A stretch of DNA of 64,000 bases from Cellvibrio sp. 79 (lineage in GTDB: Bacteria; Pseudomonadota; Gammaproteobacteria; Pseudomonadales; Cellvibrionaceae). The number at the start of each line of letters is the position of its first letter. Positions within the stretch are counted from its first letter, which is position 1. The stretch covers positions 1,629,497-1,693,496 of the forward strand of contig MVDH01000003.1 of the NCBI GenBank assembly GCA_003056245.1. The letters are read 5' to 3'. Below the pieces are notes generated by a model, which was not told the origin of the DNA, searched no databases, and saw nothing but the letters and a program-made list of their open reading frames with translations. This document shows positions 29,904-39,297 of the stretch, one piece after another. The translations under genes and the position numbers were made by a program.

Positions 29904-32900
29904 TTATGTGGGCCTCGTAACCCAATCGGCGTTTTCAATCCACGCAGTTAATAGTGCGATCGCTGCATCAAAATCAAATTGTTCCAAGGCGTTATCCAGC
30001 GGCGTTATCACTGTTGCAGGAAGTGCTTTGGCAAGTGCGCGGTAATTGTCGTCATCAAATGTTCCGTGTTGATAGGCGTGCACCAATGCCTCTAGTAATT
30101 TTACGTCAACGGAGTCAATTTTTTTTGCGGCCTCTTGTGTATCGAGGGCCTGCGCATCCAGTTCGGTAGTGATTCGGGTAAATGCGATTTCTGCATCATG
30201 AAATAATTGTGGTGATATTGGATCTTCCCTTTCCATCTGCCCGGCAATTGCAGCCAATGACACGAGGCCAAGGTTTGCCGCCGCTCCTTTAATTCGATGC
30301 GCTTCCTGTTTGATTTTGGTGCTATCGCCGGACGTGGCTATTGATAAAAAATGTTTATTATCGTTACAAAATTGCCTGATCGCTTTGATTAATACTGCGC
30401 GGTCTCCCCAGCGTTGCCCGGCATTTTTCCAATCAATAATGTCACTGGCGTTTATCGTTGCTGATGACGGCGTATTGATTGATGGTGTAATACCAAGGCA
30501 ACGCGCGATTTCATTATGCAACTCAATTAAATTGATTGGTTTGGAGGCAAAACCATTCATACCCGCTGCTTTTGCATCTTTGCGATCTTGCTCAAGCACG
30601 CTGGCTGTTAGTGCAATAATCGGAGTAACAGGTTTTGCCTGGGCGAGTTCCCACTGCCGGATCATTTTGCTGGCTTGCAAACCATCGACCTCCGGCATCT
30701 GGATATCCATCAGTACAATATCGAATGTTTGTTGTTGAAAGCGCTGGCATGCTTCCAGTCCATTGCTGGCTGTCACAGTGCGATGCCCATCGCGCGTGAG
30801 CATTAATTGCAACACTTCAAGGTTTTGTGGCACATCATCAGCAATTAATATTTTTAAAATCGGCAGTGATATTTTTTGAGGTGGAGCGATTTTTTTTTGC
30901 GCGCGGGCAGCGGGCAAGGGCAGTGATACTTCAAAGCAACTACCGTTGCCCTGCGTGCTTGTTGCGGTGATAGTTCCGCCCATCAATTCCGTCAGTTGGC
31001 GTGCAATGGTGGTACCCAAACCGGTTCCACCAAAGCGCCGTGCCATGGATGCATCTGCCTGGGTGAAGGGGGTGAATATATGCTGGATGCGATCTTCCGC
31101 GATGCCGATACCGGTATCAATCACTTTTAAAATAATATTTTGGCCTTCCTCCGCAACACGCAGGGTTACATGGCCCTGTTCGGTAAATTTAACGGCGTTG
31201 CCCAACAAGTTGACTAATACCTGGCGCAGACGCAATGTATCGCCGAGCACATGGTCGCGTATTCCCGGTAAATAATCAAAAACCAGTGTGAGCGATTTTT
31301 TATCGGCCTGGATTTGCAATTCCTGCAAGATTTGGCCGCATAGTTCTTTCAATGAAAATACTTCAACATCCAGCTCCAGGGCACCGCGTTCCAGTTTTGC
31401 TGTATCCAGAATGTCATTGAGCAAACTCAACAAGGAGCCCGCTGAGCGGCGCACTGTTTGTAAATGTTTTAGTTGCTCTGGTTGCAAGGGGGAATTAATG
31501 AGCACTTCGGTAAAACCGATAATCGCATTCATCGGCGTGCGAATTTCGTGGCTCATATTGGCGAGGAACATGCCTTTTGCAGACGATGCTTTTTCGGCGC
31601 GATCTTTAGCGATCATCAAATCCGTTTCCATGGATTTTCGCTCGGATAAATCGGTTGCCAATTTAACGACTTTCCAGGGTTTGCCATCCGCATCGAAAAT
31701 GGGATTGTACGCGGCCTGGATCCAGATTTTTTTTCCGTCTTTCCCCAGGCGTAAAAATTCACCGCTTTGGAAATTTCCATGGCGTAAGTTGTTCCAGAAT
31801 TCACGATATTCAGTGCTGTTAATTTCTTCGGGTAAACACAGCATGCTGTGGTGTTGGCCGAACAATTCTGTTAATTCGTAACCGGTAAGCGCAAGGAAGT
31901 TTTCATTGGCATTGATCACATAGCCATTCATATCAAATTCGGCCACGGCCAACGCCCTGCCGATGGCGTGGACAATCCCCTCAAATTCGGCGTTGCGTAA
32001 TTTGGATTCAGTAATATCGATAATTACACCATCGATCCAATTCAGATTGCCTTGTTCATCGTAAACGCCACTCGCGCTTTCGGAAACCCAGCGTTCGGTT
32101 TTGTCGCGCCGGATAATCCGGTATTCAACTACATAGGATTTTTTATTTTCCAATGCCGGGGCAAGCTCCAGCGCAACTCTATCGACATCATCCGGATGGA
32201 CAATATCGCCCAGATTAATTTCGCCGGAAAAAAACTTTTCTGTTTCCCATCCGCTCAGCGCGCTGATGGCATCGCTGATAAAAATAACTGACCAGGGCTG
32301 AACCGCTTGTGAGCGAAAGGCCACGCCGGGAATATTGCCGATTAAGGTTCGATATTGTTGCTCGCGCGACGATAATTCGCGTTCCATCGCAATGCGTTCA
32401 CTGTAGAGTTGGCGATAGCGCAGGATGAGATTGCCGGCGAGCACCAGCAAGCTGATGGCGACCGTTGTGACGCCAATAATAATCGCGAGGAAGTTACGGC
32501 TGTTATCAGCCGCAAAATTACTATCCGGCGTACCGATAAAACGCGCAGCCGCCATCCCGGTGTAGTGCATACCGGCAATTGCCAGCCCCATAATTACACC
32601 GGCTAGCAGTGTGGCCTGTGCAGAACTGAAGCGGGCTTGGTTGGTTAATCCGAAACGAATCCAGAGTGCGAGCATGGCTAGCACGACCGCAACCACAATG
32701 GAAGTGATAAACCAGGCGAGGTCATAGCGCAGGATTGCATCCATATGCATGGCGGCCATGCCGCTGTAATGCATGGCACCAATGCCTGAGCCAACCATTA
32801 CGCCGCCAATAACAAGCTGGCGTCGGGTGATCCGGTTATGGGACAGCATTTGCAAGGTAACCCAGGACGCAAATACCGACGGTCCCATGGAAATAACCGT

Positions 32901-33176
32901 AATAGTGGGGCTGTAATGCACATGGGTTCCGAGTTCAAATGCCAGCATGCCGATAAAATGCATCGACCATATACCGCCGCCGAGCGCGAGCGACCCGGAA
33001 ATCAATGCAACCTGACGCAACAGGCGCCCTTTTGCCGAGCGCGCCATTCCGGCAATTTGCAGGCCCATCATCGACGAAATAATCGCGACGACAATGGAAA
33101 CAAATACCAGCCACGGATTGTGGCTGCCATGGAGCAATAATGCGGGCGTATCGTTGTCGATGAAAATAGTTAGCAT
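29904..33176 (-). CDS. MHYT-PAS hybrid sensor histidine kinase with REC and HPt domains
   Basis: This 1090-residue inner-membrane protein starts with an MHYT sensor of about seven transmembrane helices carrying the repeated motifs MHFIGM, MHYSGM and MHYTGM, which are proposed to bind a metal or gas such as O2, CO or NO. Two PAS domains follow (IGNIPGVAFRSQ; RALAVAEFDMNGYVINANENF). Next come HisKA (SHEIRTPMNAIIGFT, H543), HATPase (LVNLLGNAVKFT, DTGIGIAED), a receiver (D824 in VLMDIQMPEVDG) and an HPt domain (H960 in HRIKGAAANLGL). The G2 box reads GGTGLGTTIARQL. A full phosphorelay is therefore encoded in one chain, with the adjacent HD-GYP regulator as the likely output. Confidence 0.92.
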   Translation of the reverse strand: MLTIFIDNDTPALLLHGSHNPWLVFVSIVVAIISSMMGLQIAGMARSAKGRLLRQVALISGSLALGGGIWSMHFIGMLAFELGTHVHYSPTITVISMGPSVFASWVTLQMLSHNRITRRQLVIGGVMVGSGIGAMHYSGMAAMHMDAILRYDLAWFITSIVVAVVLAMLALWIRFGLTNQARFSSAQATLLAGVIMGLAIAGMHYTGMAAARFIGTPDSNFAADNSRNFLAIIIGVTTVAISLLVLAGNLILRYRQLYSERIAMERELSSREQQYRTLIGNIPGVAFRSQAVQPWSVIFISDAISALSGWETEKFFSGEINLGDIVHPDDVDRVALELAPALENKKSYVVEYRIIRRDKTERWVSESASGVYDEQGNLNWIDGVIIDITESKLRNAEFEGIVHAIGRALAVAEFDMNGYVINANENFLALTGYELTELFGQHHSMLCLPEEINSTEYREFWNNLRHGNFQSGEFLRLGKDGKKIWIQAAYNPIFDADGKPWKVVKLATDLSERKSMETDLMIAKDRAEKASSAKGMFLANMSHEIRTPMNAIIGFTEVLINSPLQPEQLKHLQTVRRSAGSLLSLLNDILDTAKLERGALELDVEVFSLKELCGQILQELQIQADKKSLTLVFDYLPGIRDHVLGDTLRLRQVLVNLLGNAVKFTEQGHVTLRVAEEGQNIILKVIDTGIGIAEDRIQHIFTPFTQADASMARRFGGTGLGTTIARQLTELMGGTITATSTQGNGSCFEVSLPLPAARAQKKIAPPQKISLPILKILIADDVPQNLEVLQLMLTRDGHRTVTASNGLEACQRFQQQTFDIVLMDIQMPEVDGLQASKMIRQWELAQAKPVTPIIALTASVLEQDRKDAKAAGMNGFASKPINLIELHNEIARCLGITPSINTPSSATINASDIIDWKNAGQRWGDRAVLIKAIRQFCNDNKHFLSIATSGDSTKIKQEAHRIKGAAANLGLVSLAAIAGQMEREDPISPQLFHDAEIAFTRITTELDAQALDTQEAAKKIDSVDVKLLEALVHAYQHGTFDDDNYRALAKALPATVITPLDNALEQFDFDAAIALLTAWIENADWVTRPT

Positions 33177-33381
33177 GGGTCGGATCGTATGGCTTCTGCG
33201 TTCTACTTCGAACTTACGGATTTGGATTTATAGTATAGAGCCGATTTTTTTATGGTATGGCATTTGTTACCGGCTAAGCTTCGTAACACCGCAACTGATT
33301 GATTATGATGTGCCGCCAGCTGGGTACTTACGTCATGCGGGCACTAACGACAATAAAATTACAATTACCAGAGAGGTCTCC

Positions 33382-34311
33382 ATGTCACTAACAGCCTTAT
33401 CATCGCCGTCATTTTTTCAATTATGTCGAACGGGAATGCAGCAGCTATTTTTTGTCGCTGCTTGTTGTGCAGCCAGTATCGCGTACGCTGCGGATAAACC
33501 CGCCGCCAATGAATTGAAACCGGCGGCCACCATTAAATTCTGGAACGGCAATAAAACGCCATCGCGCCAGCAGTATGAGCGCGAAATTCTCGATGCGGCA
33601 CTAAAGGCCACTGCAACCAAAGGCCCATATGCAATTGAAGAAAGCCGCACGGAGTATCCGCTCGCTGAAGATGAAGCCAGTGTATTTCGCAGTAAAGGGT
33701 TTGATATTTTTGGCACCGTAGCGGGCAATCAGAAATTAGCTAACGAACAAAAAATCCTGATTCCGTTGCCATTGATGAAAGGCATCCTGGGCTACCGGAT
33801 TTTAATTGTGCGCAAAGCAGACGCACAAAAGTTTGCAGCGATTAAATCGGCCGGTGAATTAAAAAAATTGCGCATGGGTATTCCGTCGACCTGGGCTGAC
33901 GCCGGATTATTTCGTCACAATGGTTATCCCGTCGTTGAAAAAGGTAGCTTCGATGATTTATTCCAGCGCCTGGAAAATAACGAATTTGATTATGTGACCT
34001 TTGGTGCAAATGAAGTGACCGGTGTATTTACCGAGCGTGCGGCGAAATCCGGCAAGCTGGTTATCGAGCCGTCGCTATTGGTGTATTACCCATTCCCGCT
34101 GGTGTTTTACGTGAATCCGCAGCAACCGGCGGTGGCTGATCGCATCACGGAAGGCGTGAAAACCATCAGTACCAATGGCGAGCTGGATAAAATATTCAAT
34201 CGTTATTACGGCGATGTCCTGGGTCAGTTGAATCTGCCGACGCGCACGCGCATCACCCTGGAGAATCCGATACTGCCAAAAGAAATGGCGAATTTTAAAC
34301 CCGCTATCTAA
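33382..34311 (+). CDS. Periplasmic solute-binding protein (SBP family 3-like)
   Basis: The 309-residue product has an N-terminal signal peptide (QQLFFVAACCAASIAYA, cleavage probably before ADKP) and a two-lobed substrate-binding fold: SRTEYPLAEDEASVFRSKGFD, LRMGIPSTWADAGLFRHNGY and a C-terminal GELDKIFNRYYGDVL typical of the family. No transporter permease is adjacent. It is divergent from the hybrid kinase and might act as a stand-alone sensor input; that is inference. The frame is open upstream to 33094, but ATG 33382 with GAGAGG upstream gives the signal peptide. The ligand is unknown. Confidence 0.75.
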   Translation: MSLTALSSPSFFQLCRTGMQQLFFVAACCAASIAYAADKPAANELKPAATIKFWNGNKTPSRQQYEREILDAALKATATKGPYAIEESRTEYPLAEDEASVFRSKGFDIFGTVAGNQKLANEQKILIPLPLMKGILGYRILIVRKADAQKFAAIKSAGELKKLRMGIPSTWADAGLFRHNGYPVVEKGSFDDLFQRLENNEFDYVTFGANEVTGVFTERAAKSGKLVIEPSLLVYYPFPLVFYVNPQQPAVADRITEGVKTISTNGELDKIFNRYYGDVLGQLNLPTRTRITLENPILPKEMANFKPAI

Positions 34312-34540
34312 ACCTTCTGATAATTGTCATGGTAACCCGATGACAATCGTGGTTTTACCCGGCGCCTGTTGGTCTCTATCCTGTCTTTCATGACAGGGAT
34401 AGGACAGGGCGCCACCAGCCCCTCAAATTAGTGCTCTCCCATTGTGAAACTGCTAGGCTCGCACTCCGGACTTGCGTGATAATGCGCAGCGCCTGGAGCA
34501 GGGTTCCAGATAAAAACCACAAAACAAGGGCAAGTGCACT
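34312..34540. other. Intergenic region with two hairpins
   Basis: attgtcat (34323-34330) pairs with atgacaat (34340-34347) just after the binding-protein gene, followed by a short T-run, so it may be a weak terminator. A second inverted repeat, cctgtc...gacagg, lies near 34377-34402. The adaptor gene begins with GTG at 34541 after CAAGGGCAAG. No reading frame is evident. Confidence 0.5.
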
Positions 34541-35761
34541 GTGACTAATAAAGACGAACTTTTATCGCAACTACGAATAGATCGCGATCAACCCTATGCG
34601 GGCGAAAGTAAAACACATCTGTGGATTGGCGGTGGTGTGGCGATTCTGGCTATAGCCTTGGGAATCAGTTTTTTCTACGAGCCGGACCCGATCAAAGTCC
34701 AGATTGAAATGGCGCGTATGGCCGTGCCGGACTCGTCATCAGCAACGGTATTGGATGCCACGGGGTATGTCGTTGCGCGCCGTATTTCCACTGTCTCATC
34801 CAAAGTGACCGGGCGTGTGGCAGAGATTTATGTTGAAGAAGGCCAGCAAGTTGAGAAGGATCAGATTGTTGCGCGCCTGGATGATTCCAATACCCGTAAA
34901 TCGGTGGATTTGAGTAAAGCTGAATTACGCTCGGCCAAAACCCTGGTGACAGAGACCGAGGCGCGAGTAACGGAAGCGAAATTGACGCTGGAGCGCAACA
35001 CCGAATTGGCTCGCCAGCAATTGGTCAGCGCTGCGGCGTTGGATAAAGCGCGCGCTGATTTTGAATCGCTCCATGCGCAACTTGACGCGCGCAATGCAGA
35101 AGTGGACGTGAGCAAAAAGCGCCTCGCATTGCAACAGCAAAACCTGGATGACTTGACATTGCGTGCTCCCTTCGCTGGCGTCGTGATCAGTAAGGATTCA
35201 CAGCCCGGTGAAATGATTTCGCCTATTTCGGCGGGCGGCGGTTTCACCCGCACCGGAATTTGTACGCTGGTGGATATGTCATCGCTGGAAATTGAAGTGG
35301 ATGTAAATGAATCCTACATCCAGCGCGTGCGCGACGAACAAATGGTACAGGCTGTTCTGGAAGCGTATCCGGAGTGGAAAATCCCGGCGAAAGTGATCGC
35401 CATTATTCCCGCCGCGGATCGCCAGAAAGCAACGGTAAAAGTGCGTATCGGTTTTCAAATCAGCGATCCGCGTATTTTGCCGGATATGGGGGTGAAGGTG
35501 GCCTTCCTGAATGCCGAACGCGAAGCGGAAGAAAAACCGAAAGAACCTTTGGGGGTGCGCGTGCCAATCAGTGCTGTGCGAAACGACGGTGAAGATAAAT
35601 TTATTTTTGTGGTTAAAGACGGTATTGCCGAGTTGCGGAAAATCACTCTCAAGGCAAGTTATGGCAACGATATTTATGTCGGTAGCGGTTTGCGTGCCGG
35701 TGAGGATTTTGTCGTAGAGGTTCCTCCTGAATTAAAAGATGGTGCGAAGGTTGAACAATAA
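34541..35761 (+). CDS. Periplasmic adaptor of an ABC/RND-type efflux system (HlyD/MacA family)
   Basis: This 406-residue protein starts with GTG. One transmembrane anchor (HLWIGGGVAILAIALGISFF, ~residues 27-46) is followed by a lipoyl half (VTGRVAEIYVEEGQQVEKDQ). A long coiled coil follows (~120-200, rich in Ala/Glu/Leu), then the second lipoyl half (LRAPFAGVVISKDSQPGEMI) and beta-barrel domains. Such adaptors link an inner-membrane transporter to an outer-membrane channel. The ATPase and permease genes follow 221 nt downstream on the same strand. No outer-membrane factor gene is nearby, so a TolC-like protein elsewhere is probably used. Confidence 0.88.
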   Translation: MTNKDELLSQLRIDRDQPYAGESKTHLWIGGGVAILAIALGISFFYEPDPIKVQIEMARMAVPDSSSATVLDATGYVVARRISTVSSKVTGRVAEIYVEEGQQVEKDQIVARLDDSNTRKSVDLSKAELRSAKTLVTETEARVTEAKLTLERNTELARQQLVSAAALDKARADFESLHAQLDARNAEVDVSKKRLALQQQNLDDLTLRAPFAGVVISKDSQPGEMISPISAGGGFTRTGICTLVDMSSLEIEVDVNESYIQRVRDEQMVQAVLEAYPEWKIPAKVIAIIPAADRQKATVKVRIGFQISDPRILPDMGVKVAFLNAEREAEEKPKEPLGVRVPISAVRNDGEDKFIFVVKDGIAELRKITLKASYGNDIYVGSGLRAGEDFVVEVPPELKDGAKVEQ

Positions 35762-35853
35762 GCGTTGCGCCTCACATGTAAAACAATAATTCGGTGATCA
35801 GAGCGACCTGAAGCGCGAATTAGCCGTTAGAAAAAATAATGCTGTGTTGTTAA

Positions 35854-35884
35854 CAACCTCCTGCCGCAATCTGGCAGGAGGTTG
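35854..35884 (+). terminator. Hairpin between adaptor and ABC ATPase genes
   Basis: A perfect 12-bp stem, caacctcctgcc (35854-35865) with 35873-35884, has a 7-nt loop. It is followed by an A/T-rich stretch containing a TTTTTTTT run 26 nt further on, not directly adjacent. It could lower transcription into the ABC genes or stabilise the adaptor mRNA. An additional promoter in the A/T-rich part is possible. Confidence 0.5.
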
Positions 35885-35982
35885 AATAAGAATAAAAATA
35901 TATTTTTTTTGCCATCTTTTTTTGATGTTCCTTATTTAAACGATTTCCTTTTTAAATGCTGGTCTAACTTCCTGGAGGATCT

Positions 35983-36708
35983 ATGACTGCGCTCGAATCC
36001 CAAGTCGTCAACGACGAATTACTTGTTCAACTCAAAGGTATTAGCAAAGCGTACAAAAAAGGCAAAGAGCAGGTAAAAGTCCTTGCTGAATTGGATCTGG
36101 ATATTCATCGCGGCGATTTTCTTGCACTGATGGGTCCATCAGGTTCAGGCAAAACCACACTATTAAATTTATTAGGCGGATTGGATTCGCCAACCGCTGG
36201 TGAATTGATTATCGGTGGCCAACGCCTGGATAAAATGTCTTCGTCGCAACTCACAAAATGGCGCGCACGCCATGTGGGTTTTATTTTCCAGTTTTACAAT
36301 TTAATGCCGGTGTTGACCGCCGAAAAAAATGTAGAGCTGCCATTGCTACTGACCAATCTCAGCAGCAAGCAACGCAAGCATCACGTTGCTGCGGCGTTGG
36401 AACTGGTGGGGTTATCCGATCGTGCCAAACATTATCCCAGTGAATTATCCGGTGGCCAGGAGCAGCGTGTTGCTATCGCCCGGGCACTGGTGAGTGACCC
36501 GGATTTATTATTATGCGATGAGCCAACCGGTGATTTGGATCGCGCGACTGCCGATGAAATTTTATCGCTGCTGCAAACCCTCAATGAGCAACAAAAGAAA
36601 ACCATCATTATGGTAACCCATGATCCGCGCGCAGCGGAGCATGCGCGCCATACCTGGCATATGGATAAAGGTTCGCTAGTGACTAATGGCAACGCCGGAG
36701 GACATTAA
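35983..36708 (+). CDS. ABC transporter ATP-binding protein (MacB/LolD type)
   Basis: The 241-residue ATPase has Walker A GPSGSGKTTLLNLLGG, a Q-loop (FIFQFYNLMPVLTA), signature LSGGQEQRVAIARAL, Walker B LLLCDEPTGDLD and the H-switch MVTHDP. The wording of the D-loop and signature places it in the MacB/LolD family that energises FtsX-type permeases in export. TGGAGG lies 8 nt before the ATG. The permease starts 2 nt after its stop. Confidence 0.95.
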   Translation: MTALESQVVNDELLVQLKGISKAYKKGKEQVKVLAELDLDIHRGDFLALMGPSGSGKTTLLNLLGGLDSPTAGELIIGGQRLDKMSSSQLTKWRARHVGFIFQFYNLMPVLTAEKNVELPLLLTNLSSKQRKHHVAAALELVGLSDRAKHYPSELSGGQEQRVAIARALVSDPDLLLCDEPTGDLDRATADEILSLLQTLNEQQKKTIIMVTHDPRAAEHARHTWHMDKGSLVTNGNAGGH

Positions 36709-36710
36709 TC

Positions 36711-37868
36711 ATGTACTACCTGCAATTTTTGCTCAGTAATTTGGGGCGCAAAAAAGCGCGCACGGTGTTAACACTACTATCCATTCTGATTGCGTTTTTA
36801 TTGTTTGGTTTGTTGCGCAGCCTGGCGGCGGCATTTGATCAGGGCGCAGAAATTGCCGGTGAAGACCGTTTGATCAGTATTAATAAAATTTCGCTGATCC
36901 AGCCATTACCGGAAGCGTATTTGGGGAAAGTGCAAGGGCTTGAAGGCGTGGATAAAGTGACATCTGCGAACTGGTTTGGTGGTTATTACCAGGAAGCCAA
37001 AAACCAGTTCCCACAATTCCCGGTAATTGCGGATGATTACTTCGAAATATACAAAGACATGGTGAGCCTGCCGGAAGAACAAATGCAAGCCTGGAAGAAA
37101 AATCGCGTCGGCGTTGTTATTGGCAAAGGCTTGGTCGACAGATTCAAATGGAAGATTGGTGATCGCGTTCCCTTGATTGGATTATTTCCGCGCGAAGGTG
37201 GCAGCACTACGTGGGAATTTGTCATTGAAGGCATTTACGAAACCAAAAGCAAAAGTGCGGACACCAACACCATGTTGATGCACTACGACTATTTTGATGA
37301 AGCGCGCCAGTATGCAAAAGGCACGTTGGGTTGGTTGATTATTCGTGTGGAAGATCCAAAACAATCGGCGCAAATCGCTGCGGCCGTTGATGCGCTCTTT
37401 GCCAATTCTCCTGCAGAAACCAAAACCAGCAGTGAAAAAGAATTTGCCAAATCATTCGCCAAACAATTTGGCGATATAGGCTTGATCACTACGCTGATCT
37501 TAGGCGCGGTGTTTTTCACAATGTTATTGGTGGCTGGCAATACCATGGCGCAGTCGTTCCGCGAGCGCATTCCTGAATTGGCGATTCTAAAAACCCTGGG
37601 GTTTTCGGATGTATCAGTGATGTTGATGGTATTGGCGGAATCCATCGCAGTTTCATTAATCGGTGGTCTTGCGGGATTGTTCCTTGCCAAATTTATTCTT
37701 GGTGGTGCAGCGGCAGCAATGACATCCACATTACCTGGATTGCATTTATCGACAACCATGATGATGTTCGGTGTGGGGTTGATGTTTTTGTTCGGTTTGC
37801 TCACCGGCATCATTCCGGCGCTGCAAGGTTTGCAGTTAAACATTGTTGCTGCATTACGGAGACGCTAA
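36711..37868 (+). CDS. ABC transporter permease 1 (FtsX/MacB-like)
   Basis: The 385-residue protein has one N-terminal transmembrane helix (TVLTLLSILIAFLLFGLL), a large periplasmic domain (~residues 45-255) and three C-terminal helices, the FtsX layout. The coupling region reads FRERIPELAILKTLGFSD, which contacts the ATPase. It is packed between the ATPase (2 nt) and the second permease (2 nt), so the complex probably uses a heterodimer of permeases. Confidence 0.9.
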   Translation: MYYLQFLLSNLGRKKARTVLTLLSILIAFLLFGLLRSLAAAFDQGAEIAGEDRLISINKISLIQPLPEAYLGKVQGLEGVDKVTSANWFGGYYQEAKNQFPQFPVIADDYFEIYKDMVSLPEEQMQAWKKNRVGVVIGKGLVDRFKWKIGDRVPLIGLFPREGGSTTWEFVIEGIYETKSKSADTNTMLMHYDYFDEARQYAKGTLGWLIIRVEDPKQSAQIAAAVDALFANSPAETKTSSEKEFAKSFAKQFGDIGLITTLILGAVFFTMLLVAGNTMAQSFRERIPELAILKTLGFSDVSVMLMVLAESIAVSLIGGLAGLFLAKFILGGAAAAMTSTLPGLHLSTTMMMFGVGLMFLFGLLTGIIPALQGLQLNIVAALRRR

Positions 37869-37870
37869 TT

Positions 37871-39061
37871 ATGTTTAATGGAATTGCTCAAATTTTTATT
37901 ATCACGGCAATGAACCTGCGCAATTTGCCGCAGCGTTTGGGAACCTCTTCCGTTGCTGTCTTTGGTGTGGCCTGTGTGGTGGGGGTGTTTATTGGTGTGC
38001 TCTCCATGGCTAGCGGATTTCAACGCACGATGGTTAATGCCGGCTCTGATGATGTATTGATGCTGCTGCGTGCTGGCGCTACCACAGAAATGAACAGCGG
38101 TCTCGGCTATGAGCAAACCCAGCTCATTGAAAATTTACCCGGTATTGCGAAACAGGATGGAAAACCGCTGAGCTCACCGGAATTGTTTGTGATTGTTGAT
38201 ATTCCCATGCGCAACAAAGATGCGAGCGGCAATGCGCCATTGCGCGGTGTTGAACCCTTGGCATTTTCAGTGCGCAAACAATTCAAAATTACGGAGGGCA
38301 GAAATTTTGAACCGGGAAAAAATGAGCTGATTGTCGGACGCGGTGCGAAAACCCAGTTTGCCAATCTCGACGTAGGATCGGTGATTAAACTCGGTCAAAC
38401 CGAATGGACTGTTGTCGGTGCATTTGAATCGGGCGGTGGTTTGGCGGAATCTGAAATCTGGTGCGATGCAAAAATTTTGCAGAATGCATACCGTCGCGGC
38501 AATAGCTATCAAATCGTGCGTGTAAAACTGGATGATAAAAATGGTTTCGACGCATTTAAAGCAGCAGTTGCTGCCGATCCAAAATTAAACCTGGATGTGA
38601 AGCGCGAAACCGAATATCTCTCCCAACAATCGGAGCCGCTCAGTAAATTTATCAAAATGATTGGCTACCCATTGGCGATGCTGATGGCGCTGGGTGCAAT
38701 TTTTGGTGCGGTCAATACTATGTACACATCGGTGTCCAATCGCACACGTGAAATTGCTACCTTGCGTGCGCTTGGTTTTGGTTCAACACCGGTGGCTATT
38801 TCGACATTGGTTGAGTCATTGGTATTGGCCATTATTGGCGGTGTGATTGGCTCAATAGTGGTTTATATAATTTTCAATGGCTACACAGTTTCAACATTGA
38901 ATTTTGCAAGTTTCAGCCAGGTAGTTTTTGATTTTGCGGTAACACCGGATTTGCTGGTGCAAGGTGTTATTTTTGCAACGGTGATTGGTTTTATCGGTGG
39001 ATTTTTTCCAGCGATTCGCGCTGCACGCTTGCCGGTAGCAACGGCTTTGCGTGAAGTTTAA
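37871..39061 (+). CDS. ABC transporter permease 2 (FtsX/MacB-like)
   Basis: The 396-residue protein has the same layout as its neighbour: an N-terminal helix (SSVAVFGVACVVGVFIGVLS), a periplasmic MacB-type core and three C-terminal helices. The coupling motif is VSNRTREIATLRALGFGS. It ends FPAIRAARLPVATALREV, the usual MacB-family end. The two permeases are clearly diverged, not a recent duplication. The exported substrate cannot be told from sequence. Confidence 0.9.
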   Translation: MFNGIAQIFIITAMNLRNLPQRLGTSSVAVFGVACVVGVFIGVLSMASGFQRTMVNAGSDDVLMLLRAGATTEMNSGLGYEQTQLIENLPGIAKQDGKPLSSPELFVIVDIPMRNKDASGNAPLRGVEPLAFSVRKQFKITEGRNFEPGKNELIVGRGAKTQFANLDVGSVIKLGQTEWTVVGAFESGGGLAESEIWCDAKILQNAYRRGNSYQIVRVKLDDKNGFDAFKAAVAADPKLNLDVKRETEYLSQQSEPLSKFIKMIGYPLAMLMALGAIFGAVNTMYTSVSNRTREIATLRALGFGSTPVAISTLVESLVLAIIGGVIGSIVVYIIFNGYTVSTLNFASFSQVVFDFAVTPDLLVQGVIFATVIGFIGGFFPAIRAARLPVATALREV

Positions 39062-39085
39062 AGCCAGGTACAGTGTTTTATATTT

Positions 39086-39122
39086 AAAAAAGCCACTGCA
39101 TTTGCAGCGGCTTTTTTGTTTT
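39086..39122 (+). terminator. Terminator after the ABC export operon
   Basis: aaaaaagccActgca pairs with tgcagCggctttttt with a single mismatch and a short loop, followed by GTTTTT. It begins 25 nt after the second permease. Confidence 0.9.
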
Positions 39123-39297
39123 TGGAGTGTTCAAAATGATAACGGTGATAAGCGTTATTGTGTCCTGCAAGCAATAGCATTTTAAATGTCTATTCACGTC
39201 AAACAATCTTGGTTATATTTCGCGTTGTAGGATGATTCGGAAGCACTCACGGAAGAATCAGTATCTACGGACATTTACTAGGTAATAAGGAGTTTTT

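Noticed and set aside
33094-33381. Upstream extension of the solute-binding protein to 33094
   Set aside because: It overlaps the start of the divergent kinase gene and places the signal peptide about 100 residues inside the protein. ATG 33382 has GAGAGG upstream.
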